Source of the DNA: Dehalococcoidia bacterium
Lineage (GTDB): Bacteria; Chloroflexota; Dehalococcoidia; SZUA-161
Assembly (NCBI GenBank): GCA_004376205.1
Contig: SOKG01000110.1
Location: 1 to 8,968, forward strand
Direction: 5' to 3'
DNA length: 8,968 nucleotides
The translations under genes and the position numbers were made by a program. Each line of letters opens with the position of its first letter. The stretch's first letter is position 1. Shown piece by piece: positions 1 to 6,399 of the stretch. Below the pieces are notes generated by a model, which had not been told where the DNA came from, searched no databases, and worked only from the letters and a program-made list of their open reading frames with translations.

Positions 1-219
1 GTTGCACCCATGCGCTCACGGCCCAAGGGGATTTGACGCGTCACACCGCCTCAGAGCCGAGGGTCCCTGTGACCAGAATCCAGCAAAAGGGCGAAAAGTA
101 CCATGCGAAACCCCCCAATATGGTGATGTACATCGCCGCCAACCTGGTAAATAATGCATATAGACAGTCAACTCGGATCGTATGACAAACGTGCAAGCGA
201 CAACGTATAGGAGGACGAC

Positions 220-1110
220 ATGGCTACCAAAAGGCGAGGTCTAAGACGCTATGGAACACTCATCCTGCCCATAGTAGGCGCAATGCTGGCGATATTTGGC
301 GCGTTGTGGGTGGGGATTATTTTCCCCTCGATCGATAAGATGCCAGCGGATTACGAGCGAACCCTCTATTTCGACGGTACGTTTTCGGTGGTGAATCCTG
401 CTACCATGTCAATGGATAGTTTCCCCGTAGAGCAGACGCTGGCGCAGGAAGCTGTTGGCACTGAAGGCGGCGCCTTACTCATCCATGAAGTGCGCACAGT
501 TGTCAACGCGGCCACCGGTGACGACATTTCGGCCATATATGGCGACGAGAGCACTCTTGCGATAGACGCACATAGTCTTGAGTTCATGTCAGAGGTTGAT
601 GAGCGAGGGCGGTGGGGACAATTTGGGCCCCCGAGGCCCCTTGGGGTGGGGGATAGCTTCACCCTCTGGCACCCGGGTGCTCAGCAAGCACTGACGGCAA
701 ACTATGTGAGCAAGGAGAATTTCCGCGGGCTGGGCGTTTTGGTTTTCGAGATCGATGAAAGTGCTATCCCAATTGGCACTGACCCACAGAGCGGTATGGA
801 GCTTTATCTCAGCCCCAAGGTCACGCTGTGGATCGAACCATCCAGTGGCACTGTGGTCAATCAGACGAGTGAAACAGTTACTAGCATCGACATGATGGGC
901 ACTATGGTGCCTGTTCAGATAGCCAGTGTCCAGTATGCCGAGGAGACGATTGTCGATCTGATGGGCACGGCCGGGAGTGCTCGCACGATGCTCCTTTGGT
1001 TCCGGACTCTTCTACCGTGGATAACGATCGGCGTTGGAGCTGTCCTAGTTATCACCTCCGTGGCAATAGTCGCGGTGACGAGAGTGCGGCTAAGGGAAGT
1101 CAGGGTCTGA
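220..1110 (+). CDS. DUF3068 (PorA-family) two-TM membrane protein, copy 1
   Basis: The 296-residue protein has a basic N-terminus, a membrane segment at about residues 12-35, a large probably extracytoplasmic domain (about 40-260) and a second membrane segment at about 264-286 followed by a short basic tail. The sequence DKMPADYERT just after the first segment, the WG..GPPRP stretch and the ENFRG..VLVFE stretch are shared with the downstream paralog and fit the DUF3068 family, which databases often name 'porin PorA family'. That porin name comes from actinobacterial relatives; the biochemical role is not established and nothing here shows a pore. The ATG is well supported: AGGAGG at 209-214 sits 5 nt upstream. 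No convincing sigma70 promoter is visible in 1-219. It is the first of two tandem paralogs, possibly arising by duplication. Family call fairly sure, function unknown. Confidence 0.85.
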   Translation: MATKRRGLRRYGTLILPIVGAMLAIFGALWVGIIFPSIDKMPADYERTLYFDGTFSVVNPATMSMDSFPVEQTLAQEAVGTEGGALLIHEVRTVVNAATGDDISAIYGDESTLAIDAHSLEFMSEVDERGRWGQFGPPRPLGVGDSFTLWHPGAQQALTANYVSKENFRGLGVLVFEIDESAIPIGTDPQSGMELYLSPKVTLWIEPSSGTVVNQTSETVTSIDMMGTMVPVQIASVQYAEETIVDLMGTAGSARTMLLWFRTLLPWITIGVGAVLVITSVAIVAVTRVRLREVRV

Positions 1111-1168
1111 TAAACCGCCCTTGTTCCCAAACCGATGTCTCAAGCCTTGGGTATTTAGTTACAGGCAT

Positions 1169-1207
1169 CAATCTAGTCACGATATCGGCGATATCGTGAC
1201 TAGATTG
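1169..1207. repeat. Perfect 18-bp inverted repeat with 3-nt loop
   Basis: The left arm CAATCTAGTCACGATATC (1169-1186) is exactly complementary to the right arm (1190-1207), with loop GGC. It lies 58 nt after the stop of the first DUF3068 gene. No T-run follows on the + strand (CGGTAATAG comes next), so it is not a classic intrinsic terminator. It could still act as a transcript 3'-end stabiliser or a two-fold symmetric protein-binding site. The fold is certain; the role is not. Confidence 0.7.
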
Positions 1208-1483
1208 CGGTAATAGCCTCAATCGGCACCTCAAGCCTTTCCATCCTGGGGGCTTTCTGTATTCGGCAGAGAAGGCGTGCTCAGATCGAAGCTACCACCC
1301 AGATAGGCGACAGCCACATCTTTTCCTGGATGCTCCTTTCAGTAGGCTATATCCCACAGAGTGTAGCCAATCCCCTGTGACTCTCCTATTCACTGATACC
1401 GCTTTTCGCTATGGACTGCGTATCTGAACGAAGTCTCCCTTCCATGCGGTGGCGGTTTAATCGGCCGCTATATACTCCAAAAT

Positions 1484-1513
1484 TTGACATTTGGGGACTA
1501 ATTGGCTTAGAAT
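1484..1513 (+). promoter_or_regulatory. Sigma70-type promoter for DUF3068 copy 2
   Basis: A perfect -35 TTGACA (1484-1489) is followed after 18 nt by TAGAAT (1508-1513, 5 of 6 consensus bases). Transcription would start near 1520, giving a leader of about 20 nt that contains the ribosome-binding site GGGAGG (1529-1534), 6 nt before the ATG at 1541. This suggests the second paralog has its own promoter. Confidence 0.65.
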
Positions 1514-1540
1514 CGGCAACCAAAAAGCGGGAGGCGGAGT

Positions 1541-2416
1541 ATGACTACCGAGGGAAAACCCAAAAAGCGTTTTATCGTATCAATAGTAGGGCTGCTTCTG
1601 GTAATCCTGGGCGTGTTGTGGATCACGGTCATCTTCCCCACAATTGATAAGGTGCCGCTGGATTATGAGCGAACTTACTATTTCGTGGGCAACTTTACGC
1701 TCGTGGATCCTGCTACTCAGCAAGTCGTTTTTATCCCAATCAGACAGACGCTAGCACAGGAAGCCATTGGCACCGAGGACGGCGCCCTGCTCATCCACGA
1801 AAAGCGCACCGTTTTCGACACATCCACCGAGCCCGAGCGGGATATTTCAGAGCGATATGGCGACGAGAGCACTATCGCGATAGACAGACGTGCTATGAAG
1901 TTCGTGACAAAGGTTGATGAGGGAAACCGCACTGGATACTGGGGGCCCCCGAGGCCGATAGGGAAGGATGATAGCTACGATCTCTGGAATCCGGGTGCCG
2001 GTCAACCACTGCCGGCCAGCTTTGTGCGCGAAGAGAATTTCCGTGGGATGAACGTTCTAGTCTTCGATGTCAAAGGAGACGACATCAAGATTGGCACTGA
2101 GCCGCAGAGCGGTATGGACCTCTACCTTACCACGACGATCACCCAGTGGGTCGCACCGTCAAGTGGCACAGTGGTTTACAATGAGAGTGTCACCACCACG
2201 AGCCTGGACATGATGGGCATGAAAGTGCCTATTCAGGTATCCGAGCTGAGGTATGCCGAGGAGACAATCGAGGATCTGATGGACATTGCCAAGTACGCTC
2301 ACACCATGCTCCTCTGGCTCAGGACCATTGTCCCCTGGATATTGATCGGTCTGGGAGCGGTGATGGTGCTCGTAGATGTGCTGGTGCTCCCCATAATCCA
2401 GGCAAGGCGGGAGTGA
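1541..2416 (+). CDS. DUF3068 (PorA-family) two-TM membrane protein, copy 2
   Basis: This 291-residue protein is a clear paralog of the upstream gene and aligns with it from end to end. It has a membrane segment at about residues 11-32, the conserved DKVPLDYERT just after it, a large probably extracytoplasmic domain with YGDEST, WGPPRP, ENFRG..VLVFD and PQSGM.LYL stretches, and a C-terminal membrane segment at about 263-286. By eye, roughly half or more of the positions match copy 1. A few extra residues (EPERD region, about 95-100) are the main length difference in the middle domain. The start is set by GGGAGG at 1529-1534, 6 nt upstream, behind a good promoter. Function is unknown; the 'porin' label is inherited from family naming. 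The stop is 7 nt before a 32-bp palindrome. Confidence 0.86.
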   Translation: MTTEGKPKKRFIVSIVGLLLVILGVLWITVIFPTIDKVPLDYERTYYFVGNFTLVDPATQQVVFIPIRQTLAQEAIGTEDGALLIHEKRTVFDTSTEPERDISERYGDESTIAIDRRAMKFVTKVDEGNRTGYWGPPRPIGKDDSYDLWNPGAGQPLPASFVREENFRGMNVLVFDVKGDDIKIGTEPQSGMDLYLTTTITQWVAPSSGTVVYNESVTTTSLDMMGMKVPIQVSELRYAEETIEDLMDIAKYAHTMLLWLRTIVPWILIGLGAVMVLVDVLVLPIIQARRE

Positions 2417-2423
2417 TAAACTG

Positions 2424-2455
2424 AGGTAGGGGCACGGCATGCCGTGCCCCTACCT
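2424..2455. repeat. Perfect 32-bp REP-like palindrome
   Basis: The left half AGGTAGGGGCACGGCA (2424-2439) is exactly complementary to the right half (2440-2455) with no loop bases. It matches at 24 of 28 core positions the palindrome inside the transposase gene at 5090-5117, and a degenerate copy lies at 4746-4768. It sits in the 85-bp gap between two convergent genes, a usual place for REP elements. A hairpin here could slow transcription from both sides, but no T-run follows on either strand, so I do not call it an intrinsic terminator. Confidence 0.8.
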
Positions 2456-2501
2456 ATTGCGGGAATCATAGAGGGCAAGAGGAAGGGGTTTGTCCGGGGT
2501 C

Positions 2502-4130
2502 TCAGAAGAGGTCCTTTATCTCTTCCTCTGCCTTTCTTTTGAGTTCCGCTGCATCTCGAAAGCCGAACTCTTTGTAGGACTCGGCTGAGCCGTACTCCCT
2601 GGTTTTGACCACCACTGGCATCGGCAGCGCGTGGCCGAAGATGAGCGCCTGCTGCTTGGCTTCCAGCTTGGAGAGCACTGTCTTCAGCTCGCCCTTCCCC
2701 GAGACACCCATGAGCACGCTGTCGATATCCTTTTCGTTGTCCAGAAGATAGGTCGCCTTGGTTCCAAGCTGGGACATCACCTCGTCGTGGATACCGCTGG
2801 GGCGCTGGTCAATCACCAGAAGGGTTACGTTATACTTCCTCATCTCCCGGGCGATTTCGCCGAAGATGGTTTGCTCCGCTACCGAGGGGTTGAGGAACTT
2901 GTGGGCCTCCTCGATGGTTATCACCAGGGGGTGGGGTTCCTCTGTCTTCTGCCCCATCGCCTTCTCCGTCCGCTCGCGGTACTGGGCGTAGATGCGGCGG
3001 GTGAGGAAATTGGCCACCAGTACGTAGACGGTGACATCGGTGTACCTTCCGAACTCCAGCACCACGTTCATGCCCCGCTCCAGATATTCCAGTATTCGCT
3101 GCACCGAGTTGTCGCGGGCATGGGGCCCCAGAAAGGGAAGCCTCCTCAATCTCTCCAGGCCGCGGCGCAGGTTGCGGTAGCTGCTCTCGTGGATGTCCAG
3201 CCTTGTGAGCAGGTCTTTGGTCTCCTCGCCGCCGCTCAAGCTGAAAAAACCCTCCAGCCAGCGCTGTTGGCCGAACTCGCGTGCCAGTTGATAAACCGCC
3301 TCGATCGCCGGTTCGGTCAGGTTCAGGGTTTCCCGCAGCAGGGCGATGTCTTCGGGCTCGATCTCGTCGTAGCCGATCTCCACGATGTAGTCGGTGCTCA
3401 CCTTGCGGCGGCGGGCGCTCTCCTCGTCCAGTGCGAACACGGCCACCTGCGAGGGGAAAAGCTGCTTCAGGCCTTTCACGTTGGGCATGTGCTCGCTGGT
3501 GCCCTCCCAACCATACTCGTTGTGCATATCGAAGATGAGGTTGGCCGCTGCTTTCTTCTGCACCATCCCGATGAGAAGCAGCCTGGTTAAGAAGGTCTTC
3601 CCGGTGCCGCTCTTGCCGAAGACGCCATTGGAGCGCTTGACGAACTCAGTGATGTTGAGGCAGACCTTGGTCTCCATGTCCAGGGGTGTGCCCACATAGA
3701 AGTGTCTCTCGTCCTCTCGACCGAATACCAGCTCCACGTCCTGCTCCGAAGCCTCCCGAACTGTCGAGAAATGGGCGGGTACTGTCTTCACTGGCTGGGG
3801 GCCTTCGAGTATGCTCATGGCATCGCCGCTGATGGTGAGCATGGGCGTGACCTGGAGCTTCCCATAGGTGCTGGTGCCGGCGATAACCTCGGCGATGAAC
3901 GGGTCGGTGACATCGGGTGGCGTTATGGCAAGTTGCTGGTCAATGGTCCCCAGGCTGACGTCGGTGATCATGCCGAAGAACCGGCTCTTTTGCCCCTCGA
4001 TGACCACGTAGCGTCCCACCGCCATCTCCTCAATCGGGGTGACGCTATCCAGCTTGACCTCCATCCCCCTGGTCAGCGAGCCGCCGACCACGATGCCCAA
4101 ACGTTCTCCCCGTACGCTTTCCTCGTTCAC
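2502..4130 (-). CDS. herA: HerA-like hexameric ATPase / DNA translocase
   Basis: A 542-residue FtsK/HerA-class ATPase. The N-terminal about 110 residues look like the HAS barrel (RLGIVVGGSL, then VGRYVVIEG..SRFFGMITDV). The ATPase core follows: Walker A GKSGTGKT at 172-179, the HerA-type FDMHNEYG at 200-207, Walker B LVITIEEAH at 402-410 with E407/E408, and IAREMRKYNVTLLVIDQRPS at 426-445, where the conserved Q442/R443 fall. A charged helix ends the protein. HerA proteins form hexameric rings that move DNA and partner with the nuclease NurA in DNA end processing; a nurA gene lies upstream on the same strand. The start is GTG, overlapping the stop of the preceding gene by 4 bp (GTGA), with AGGAGG at 4139-4144, 8 nt upstream, which implies translational coupling. 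No key motif is missing. Confidence 0.92.
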   Translation of the reverse strand: MNEESVRGERLGIVVGGSLTRGMEVKLDSVTPIEEMAVGRYVVIEGQKSRFFGMITDVSLGTIDQQLAITPPDVTDPFIAEVIAGTSTYGKLQVTPMLTISGDAMSILEGPQPVKTVPAHFSTVREASEQDVELVFGREDERHFYVGTPLDMETKVCLNITEFVKRSNGVFGKSGTGKTFLTRLLLIGMVQKKAAANLIFDMHNEYGWEGTSEHMPNVKGLKQLFPSQVAVFALDEESARRRKVSTDYIVEIGYDEIEPEDIALLRETLNLTEPAIEAVYQLAREFGQQRWLEGFFSLSGGEETKDLLTRLDIHESSYRNLRRGLERLRRLPFLGPHARDNSVQRILEYLERGMNVVLEFGRYTDVTVYVLVANFLTRRIYAQYRERTEKAMGQKTEEPHPLVITIEEAHKFLNPSVAEQTIFGEIAREMRKYNVTLLVIDQRPSGIHDEVMSQLGTKATYLLDNEKDIDSVLMGVSGKGELKTVLSKLEAKQQALIFGHALPMPVVVKTREYGSAESYKEFGFRDAAELKRKAEEEIKDLF

Positions 4131-4711
4131 AGTTTAATCCTCCTCAGGATAGCATTGAGCCGGTTGAGTTCGCCGCCGAGCAGGACAGCCAGTTCCTTCC
4201 CCACCCTCACCAGGAAGGCGCGTTCATCATCATGGGCCCCGGCTGCCCGGCGCAGGCAGGCGGAGACCACCTCGTCCACCGAGCCCCCCCTGGCGCCGAG
4301 CAATATGGCAAGGAAATCCAGGGATCGGGTAAACCGGCGCACCTCGTCGCCTTCGCAGAGGTAGACGAAGCTGTGGACGCGCGGCGGCCGTGGCGGGAGG
4401 TAGTGGTGGAGATCATCCCCCTGACCGTGTCCGATGACAAGGGTGTCAAAGGTGGTGCGCAGCAGCCTTGAGAGCTGCGGGTGCTGACGATAGATGTTGC
4501 CCTCTTCGGACTCTTCCCTGCCGCGCGCGAGGGGGCGGCGGCCGGGGTCTATGCTCTCCGTAGAGGCATTGCAGACGACGCCGTATATCTCCACCTGCCC
4601 ATCGGTGGTCCTTAGCAGGCTGCCCAGGGGTGGGGGGCTGTGGAGCTCATAGCACTCGGCCACAAAACGGTCGCTCCCGGACTCAATCACCTCGCCGATT
4701 TTGGTTAGCAA
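4127..4711 (-). CDS. Small HAS-barrel-like protein upstream of HerA
   Basis: A 194-residue protein whose first about 50 residues (IGEVIESGSDRFVAECYELH...GSLLRTTDG..EIYGVVCNAS) resemble a HAS-barrel-type beta domain, the module at the N-terminus of HerA and related ATPases. The rest is alpha-rich and charged, with no catalytic motif I recognise. Its stop overlaps the herA start by 4 bp, so it is probably made together with HerA and may be an accessory subunit or adaptor; that role is inferred from position only. The start is TTG at 4711, supported by AAGGAG at 4719-4724 with a 7-nt spacer. The first 7 nt overlap the 3' end of the transposase gene. It could alternatively be annotated as a hypothetical protein; the domain assignment is from general resemblance. 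Confidence 0.72.
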   Translation of the reverse strand: MLTKIGEVIESGSDRFVAECYELHSPPPLGSLLRTTDGQVEIYGVVCNASTESIDPGRRPLARGREESEEGNIYRQHPQLSRLLRTTFDTLVIGHGQGDDLHHYLPPRPPRVHSFVYLCEGDEVRRFTRSLDFLAILLGARGGSVDEVVSACLRRAAGAHDDERAFLVRVGKELAVLLGGELNRLNAILRRIKL

Positions 4712-5367
4712 ATCCGTACTCCTTGCAGGTAATGAATCAAGCCATTAGGGCACGGCACGCCTGCCCCTGGCATGCCTGTCGAAAACGTCTTGTGAGACGA
4801 AGATTCGTCCACCTGCCGATTTGGATTATTCCCGTCCATCTCCCATTGTACAGGGTTGTCAAGCATGTACTGGCGGAGGCGGTTCAGTTCATCTTCATTG
4901 CGAATGATATGTTCGTAGTAATTGCGCTGCCAGACCGCCGCGCCTGGTGTACCTCGGAAGGCGTTGATGCGTTTGGTCACGATGGACTTAAATTGCCCGA
5001 CAATCGCGCCGATAGAACCAGGTGCAGGTCCGTGAGGACGGTTTGGGGTGTAGGGGCGACCGAGTCGGTCGCCCCTACGATCGATACCAGTGGGCGTACG
5101 GCATGCCATGCCCCTACCATCATCAACAATGGCCACAATACCGTGCAGATGGTTAGGCATCACAACCCATTCATCCAGTTCAACCGCTGTAAAATGGTCG
5201 CGTATTTCTAACCAGCATCCTTCCGCGATGGTGCGAATTGCCTCGTCTTCGAAGAGCAACACACCGTTGTAGGTGCAGATGGTCACGAAATAGACGCCTT
5301 CCTGGGAGTAATCATATCCCTTCAGGCGAATGGAACGGCGCTGGTGCTTCTGCGTGTCGTATACCAT
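4705..5367 (-). CDS. REP-associated tyrosine transposase (RAYT, IS200-like Y1 family)
   Basis: A 220-residue single-strand-type transposase. It starts like other RAYTs (RRSIRLKGYDYSQEGVYFVTICT at 11-32), then has MPNHLHGIV at 70-78 carrying the metal-binding HxH pair H73/H75, and WQRNYYEHIIRNEDEL at 146-161 carrying the probable catalytic tyrosine (Y150 or Y151). The family domesticates or mobilises REP palindromes by nicking at hairpins. Residues about 84-93 and 97-106 are encoded by two REP-like palindromes lying inside the gene, and a tail of about 35 residues after the usual NPVQWEMDGNNP end is partly encoded by a degenerate third one. GGAAGGA lies just before the ATG. It starts 42 nt after the cyclotransferase stop and overlaps the next gene by 7 bp. 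It sits between nurA and herA, suggesting it entered that neighbourhood. Family call firm; present activity unknown. Confidence 0.88.
   Translation of the reverse strand: MVYDTQKHQRRSIRLKGYDYSQEGVYFVTICTYNGVLLFEDEAIRTIAEGCWLEIRDHFTAVELDEWVVMPNHLHGIVAIVDDGRGMACRTPTGIDRRGDRLGRPYTPNRPHGPAPGSIGAIVGQFKSIVTKRINAFRGTPGAAVWQRNYYEHIIRNEDELNRLRQYMLDNPVQWEMDGNNPNRQVDESSSHKTFSTGMPGAGVPCPNGLIHYLQGVRIC
4719..4724 (-). promoter_or_regulatory. Ribosome-binding site fixing a TTG start
   Basis: AAGGAG on the - strand, 7 nt before the TTG at 4711. No ATG or GTG near this point gives an equally good arrangement. It lies inside the last codons of the transposase gene. Confidence 0.6.
4746..4768. repeat. Degenerate REP-like palindrome at RAYT 3' end
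   Basis: TAGGGCACGGCACGCCTGCC (4746-4765) followed by CCT matches the REP core of 2424-2455 apart from two missing bases and one C-for-T change. It lies in the last codons of the transposase gene and encodes residues around 200-208 of its C-terminal tail. Probably a decayed copy. Confidence 0.5.
5050..5078. repeat. REP-like palindrome, GGCGACCGA subtype, inside RAYT
   Basis: Left arm GTAGGGGCGACCGA (5050-5063) and right arm TCGGTCGCCCCTAC (5065-5078) are perfectly complementary around a single central G. The outer GTAGGGGC...GCCCCTAC is shared with the other palindromes; the centre differs, so this is a second subtype. It lies within the transposase reading frame and encodes the stretch around residues 97-106. 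Confidence 0.8.
5090..5117. repeat. REP-like palindrome, GGCACGGCATGCC subtype, inside RAYT
   Basis: The 28 bp match the core of the perfect palindrome at 2424-2455 at 24 positions. The right half (GGCATGCCATGCCCCTAC) is nearly intact and the left half has three changes. It lies 11 bp from the other in-gene palindrome and encodes residues around 84-93 of the transposase. Confidence 0.7.
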
Positions 5368-5409
5368 CTGTCCTTCCTATCCGCAAACTCAAGAATCTCT
5401 TCGGTATGG

Positions 5410-6189
5410 TCATTCCAGAGAGGCCAGCTCAATCTCAAAGAGTTTAGGCCACAGCTTTCCGGTGACGAACAACCGGTCATTTTCTGCATCATAGGCAATG
5501 CCGTTGAGAACGTCAACCGGCTCACTACGGTCTTCCGGACCCAAAAGCCCTTTCAGGTCTATCCATGCGGTCACTTGACCTGTCAGAGGTGCAATCCTTG
5601 CGATGAGGTCCGTTTGCCAGACATTGGCATAGATTTCTCCCTGAACGTATTCCAATTCATTGAGTCTGGTCACGGGACTACCCCTGTCGAGTACTTCAAT
5701 GCCACCGATTTCCTCAAAGGTTTCAGGATCTAAGAAATGCAGTGTTGATGTACCATCGCTCATTATTAGACGGTTTCCATCATACGTAATGCCCCAGCCC
5801 TCAGTGGGATAATTGAACTCTTGCAGTAGCTCAAAACTCTCTTTATCGTAGACAAACCCGACATTTGACTGCCAGGTCAACTGGATGATCTTGTTCCCGT
5901 AAATGGTCACGCCTTCACCGAAAAACTGAGCTGGCAGCTCACGAATTTGCAGGATGTCTCCGGTTCCCAATTCCACTCTACGCAACGTGGAGTGCCCGCG
6001 AAGCCCTGTTCCTTCATACAAGACGCCATTTTCAAAAACCAATCCTTGTGTGAAAGCATTTCGGTCATGAGGATAGGTATTGACGACCTTGTACGTATAG
6101 TCTGGAATAACAACTGAGCAGGAAAAAACAGAAACCGCGCCTAATGATGCAAGGAGCCCGAGAGAGAATATCCTGAGGAGACGGCTCAT
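5410..6189 (-). CDS. Glutaminyl-peptide cyclotransferase (glutamine cyclotransferase), exported
   Basis: A beta-propeller enzyme of the plant/bacterial glutamine cyclotransferase family, which converts N-terminal glutamine of peptides to pyroglutamate. From the chosen start it has 259 residues: a signal sequence (MSRLLRIFSLGLLASLGAVSVFSC), with C24 a possible lipoprotein cysteine though the -2 Phe makes a poor lipobox, then the family stretches AFTQGLVFENGVLYEGTG (45-62), GWGITYDG.RLIMSDGT, RLNELEYVQGEIYANVWQT, LNGIAYD and VTGKLWP near the end. The propeller appears complete. An ATG 15 nt upstream (6204) is in frame, but GAGG with a 9-nt spacer favours 6189. It lies 42 nt upstream of the transposase gene, with which it may be cotranscribed, and about 210 nt after nurA. 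Its substrate is unknown; the location should be outside the membrane or in the envelope. Confidence 0.88.
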   Translation of the reverse strand: MSRLLRIFSLGLLASLGAVSVFSCSVVIPDYTYKVVNTYPHDRNAFTQGLVFENGVLYEGTGLRGHSTLRRVELGTGDILQIRELPAQFFGEGVTIYGNKIIQLTWQSNVGFVYDKESFELLQEFNYPTEGWGITYDGNRLIMSDGTSTLHFLDPETFEEIGGIEVLDRGSPVTRLNELEYVQGEIYANVWQTDLIARIAPLTGQVTAWIDLKGLLGPEDRSEPVDVLNGIAYDAENDRLFVTGKLWPKLFEIELASLE

Positions 6190-6242
6190 AAAGGTAACCC
6201 TCATTGCTTGAGCACTCGGCGAACTTGCTGGTGCGCCTGCTT

Positions 6243-6289
6243 CTGAGCATCCAGACAGCTAGATGCTCAGACATCTGGATGTCTGGATG
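6243..6289. repeat. Two overlapping, mutually exclusive inverted repeats
   Basis: CTGAGCATC (6243-6251) pairs perfectly with GATGCTCAG (6262-6270). CATCCAGACA (6248-6257) pairs perfectly with TGTCTGGATG (6280-6289), and within that longer stem AGATG (6261-6265) can pair with CATCT (6272-6276). The two folds share bases and cannot form together. They lie 54 nt upstream of the cyclotransferase start and 111 nt after the nurA stop. Confidence 0.6.
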
Positions 6290-6347
6290 GCGAGACTCTC
6301 CTCGTTGAAGAAGGTTGCTTCCCTGCCCACTTTCCTGTCCAGTTCGT

Positions 6348-6353
6348 ATTATA
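6348..6353 (-). promoter_or_regulatory. Candidate -10 element for the cyclotransferase
   Basis: A perfect TATAAT on the - strand, about 160 nt before the cyclotransferase start. No good -35 lies at 16-18 nt (only TTCCAG-like bases); the TTGACT at 6359-6364 is just 5 nt away and cannot pair with it. If used, the 5' leader would contain the hairpins at 6243-6289. Tentative. Confidence 0.3.
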
Positions 6354-6399
6354 ACGGGAGTCAAAGCGCTGGAAGCGTTTTCAACCCCGACTATCAACT

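Larger units (their letters stand above)
1111..1540. other. 430-bp intergenic region between the DUF3068 paralogs
   Basis: I see no credible gene here. The short reading frame starting at 1411 runs into the second paralog in another frame and has no family resemblance. The region holds a perfect long hairpin at 1169-1207 and a good promoter at 1484-1513; both are listed separately. The rest (about 1208-1480) shows nothing recognisable. Confidence 0.6.

Noticed and set aside
161..186. TAGACA ... TATGAC as a promoter for the first DUF3068 gene
   Set aside because: The spacer is 14 nt and the -10 is poor.
1520..1569. Ten-base direct repeat CCAAAAAGCG at 1520-1529 and 1560-1569 around the start of DUF3068 copy 2
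   Set aside because: Short and A-rich; one copy codes for the lysine-rich N-terminus, so it may well be chance.
2424..2455. Palindrome as a rho-independent terminator
   Set aside because: There is no T-run on either side, and the match to RAYT-linked palindromes explains it better as a REP element.
2631..3590. Long open frame on the + strand opposite herA (319 codons)
   Set aside because: It mirrors the codon pattern of herA, has no family motif, and herA carries all its ATPase motifs on the other strand.
3702..4364. Open frame on the + strand across the start of herA and the end of the HAS-like gene
   Set aside because: Low-complexity composition with no recognisable domain; the - strand genes explain the region.
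6348..6364. TTGACT and TATAAT on the - strand as a promoter pair
   Set aside because: The spacer is only 5 nt, far from the 16-18 nt needed; only the -10 is kept as a tentative element.
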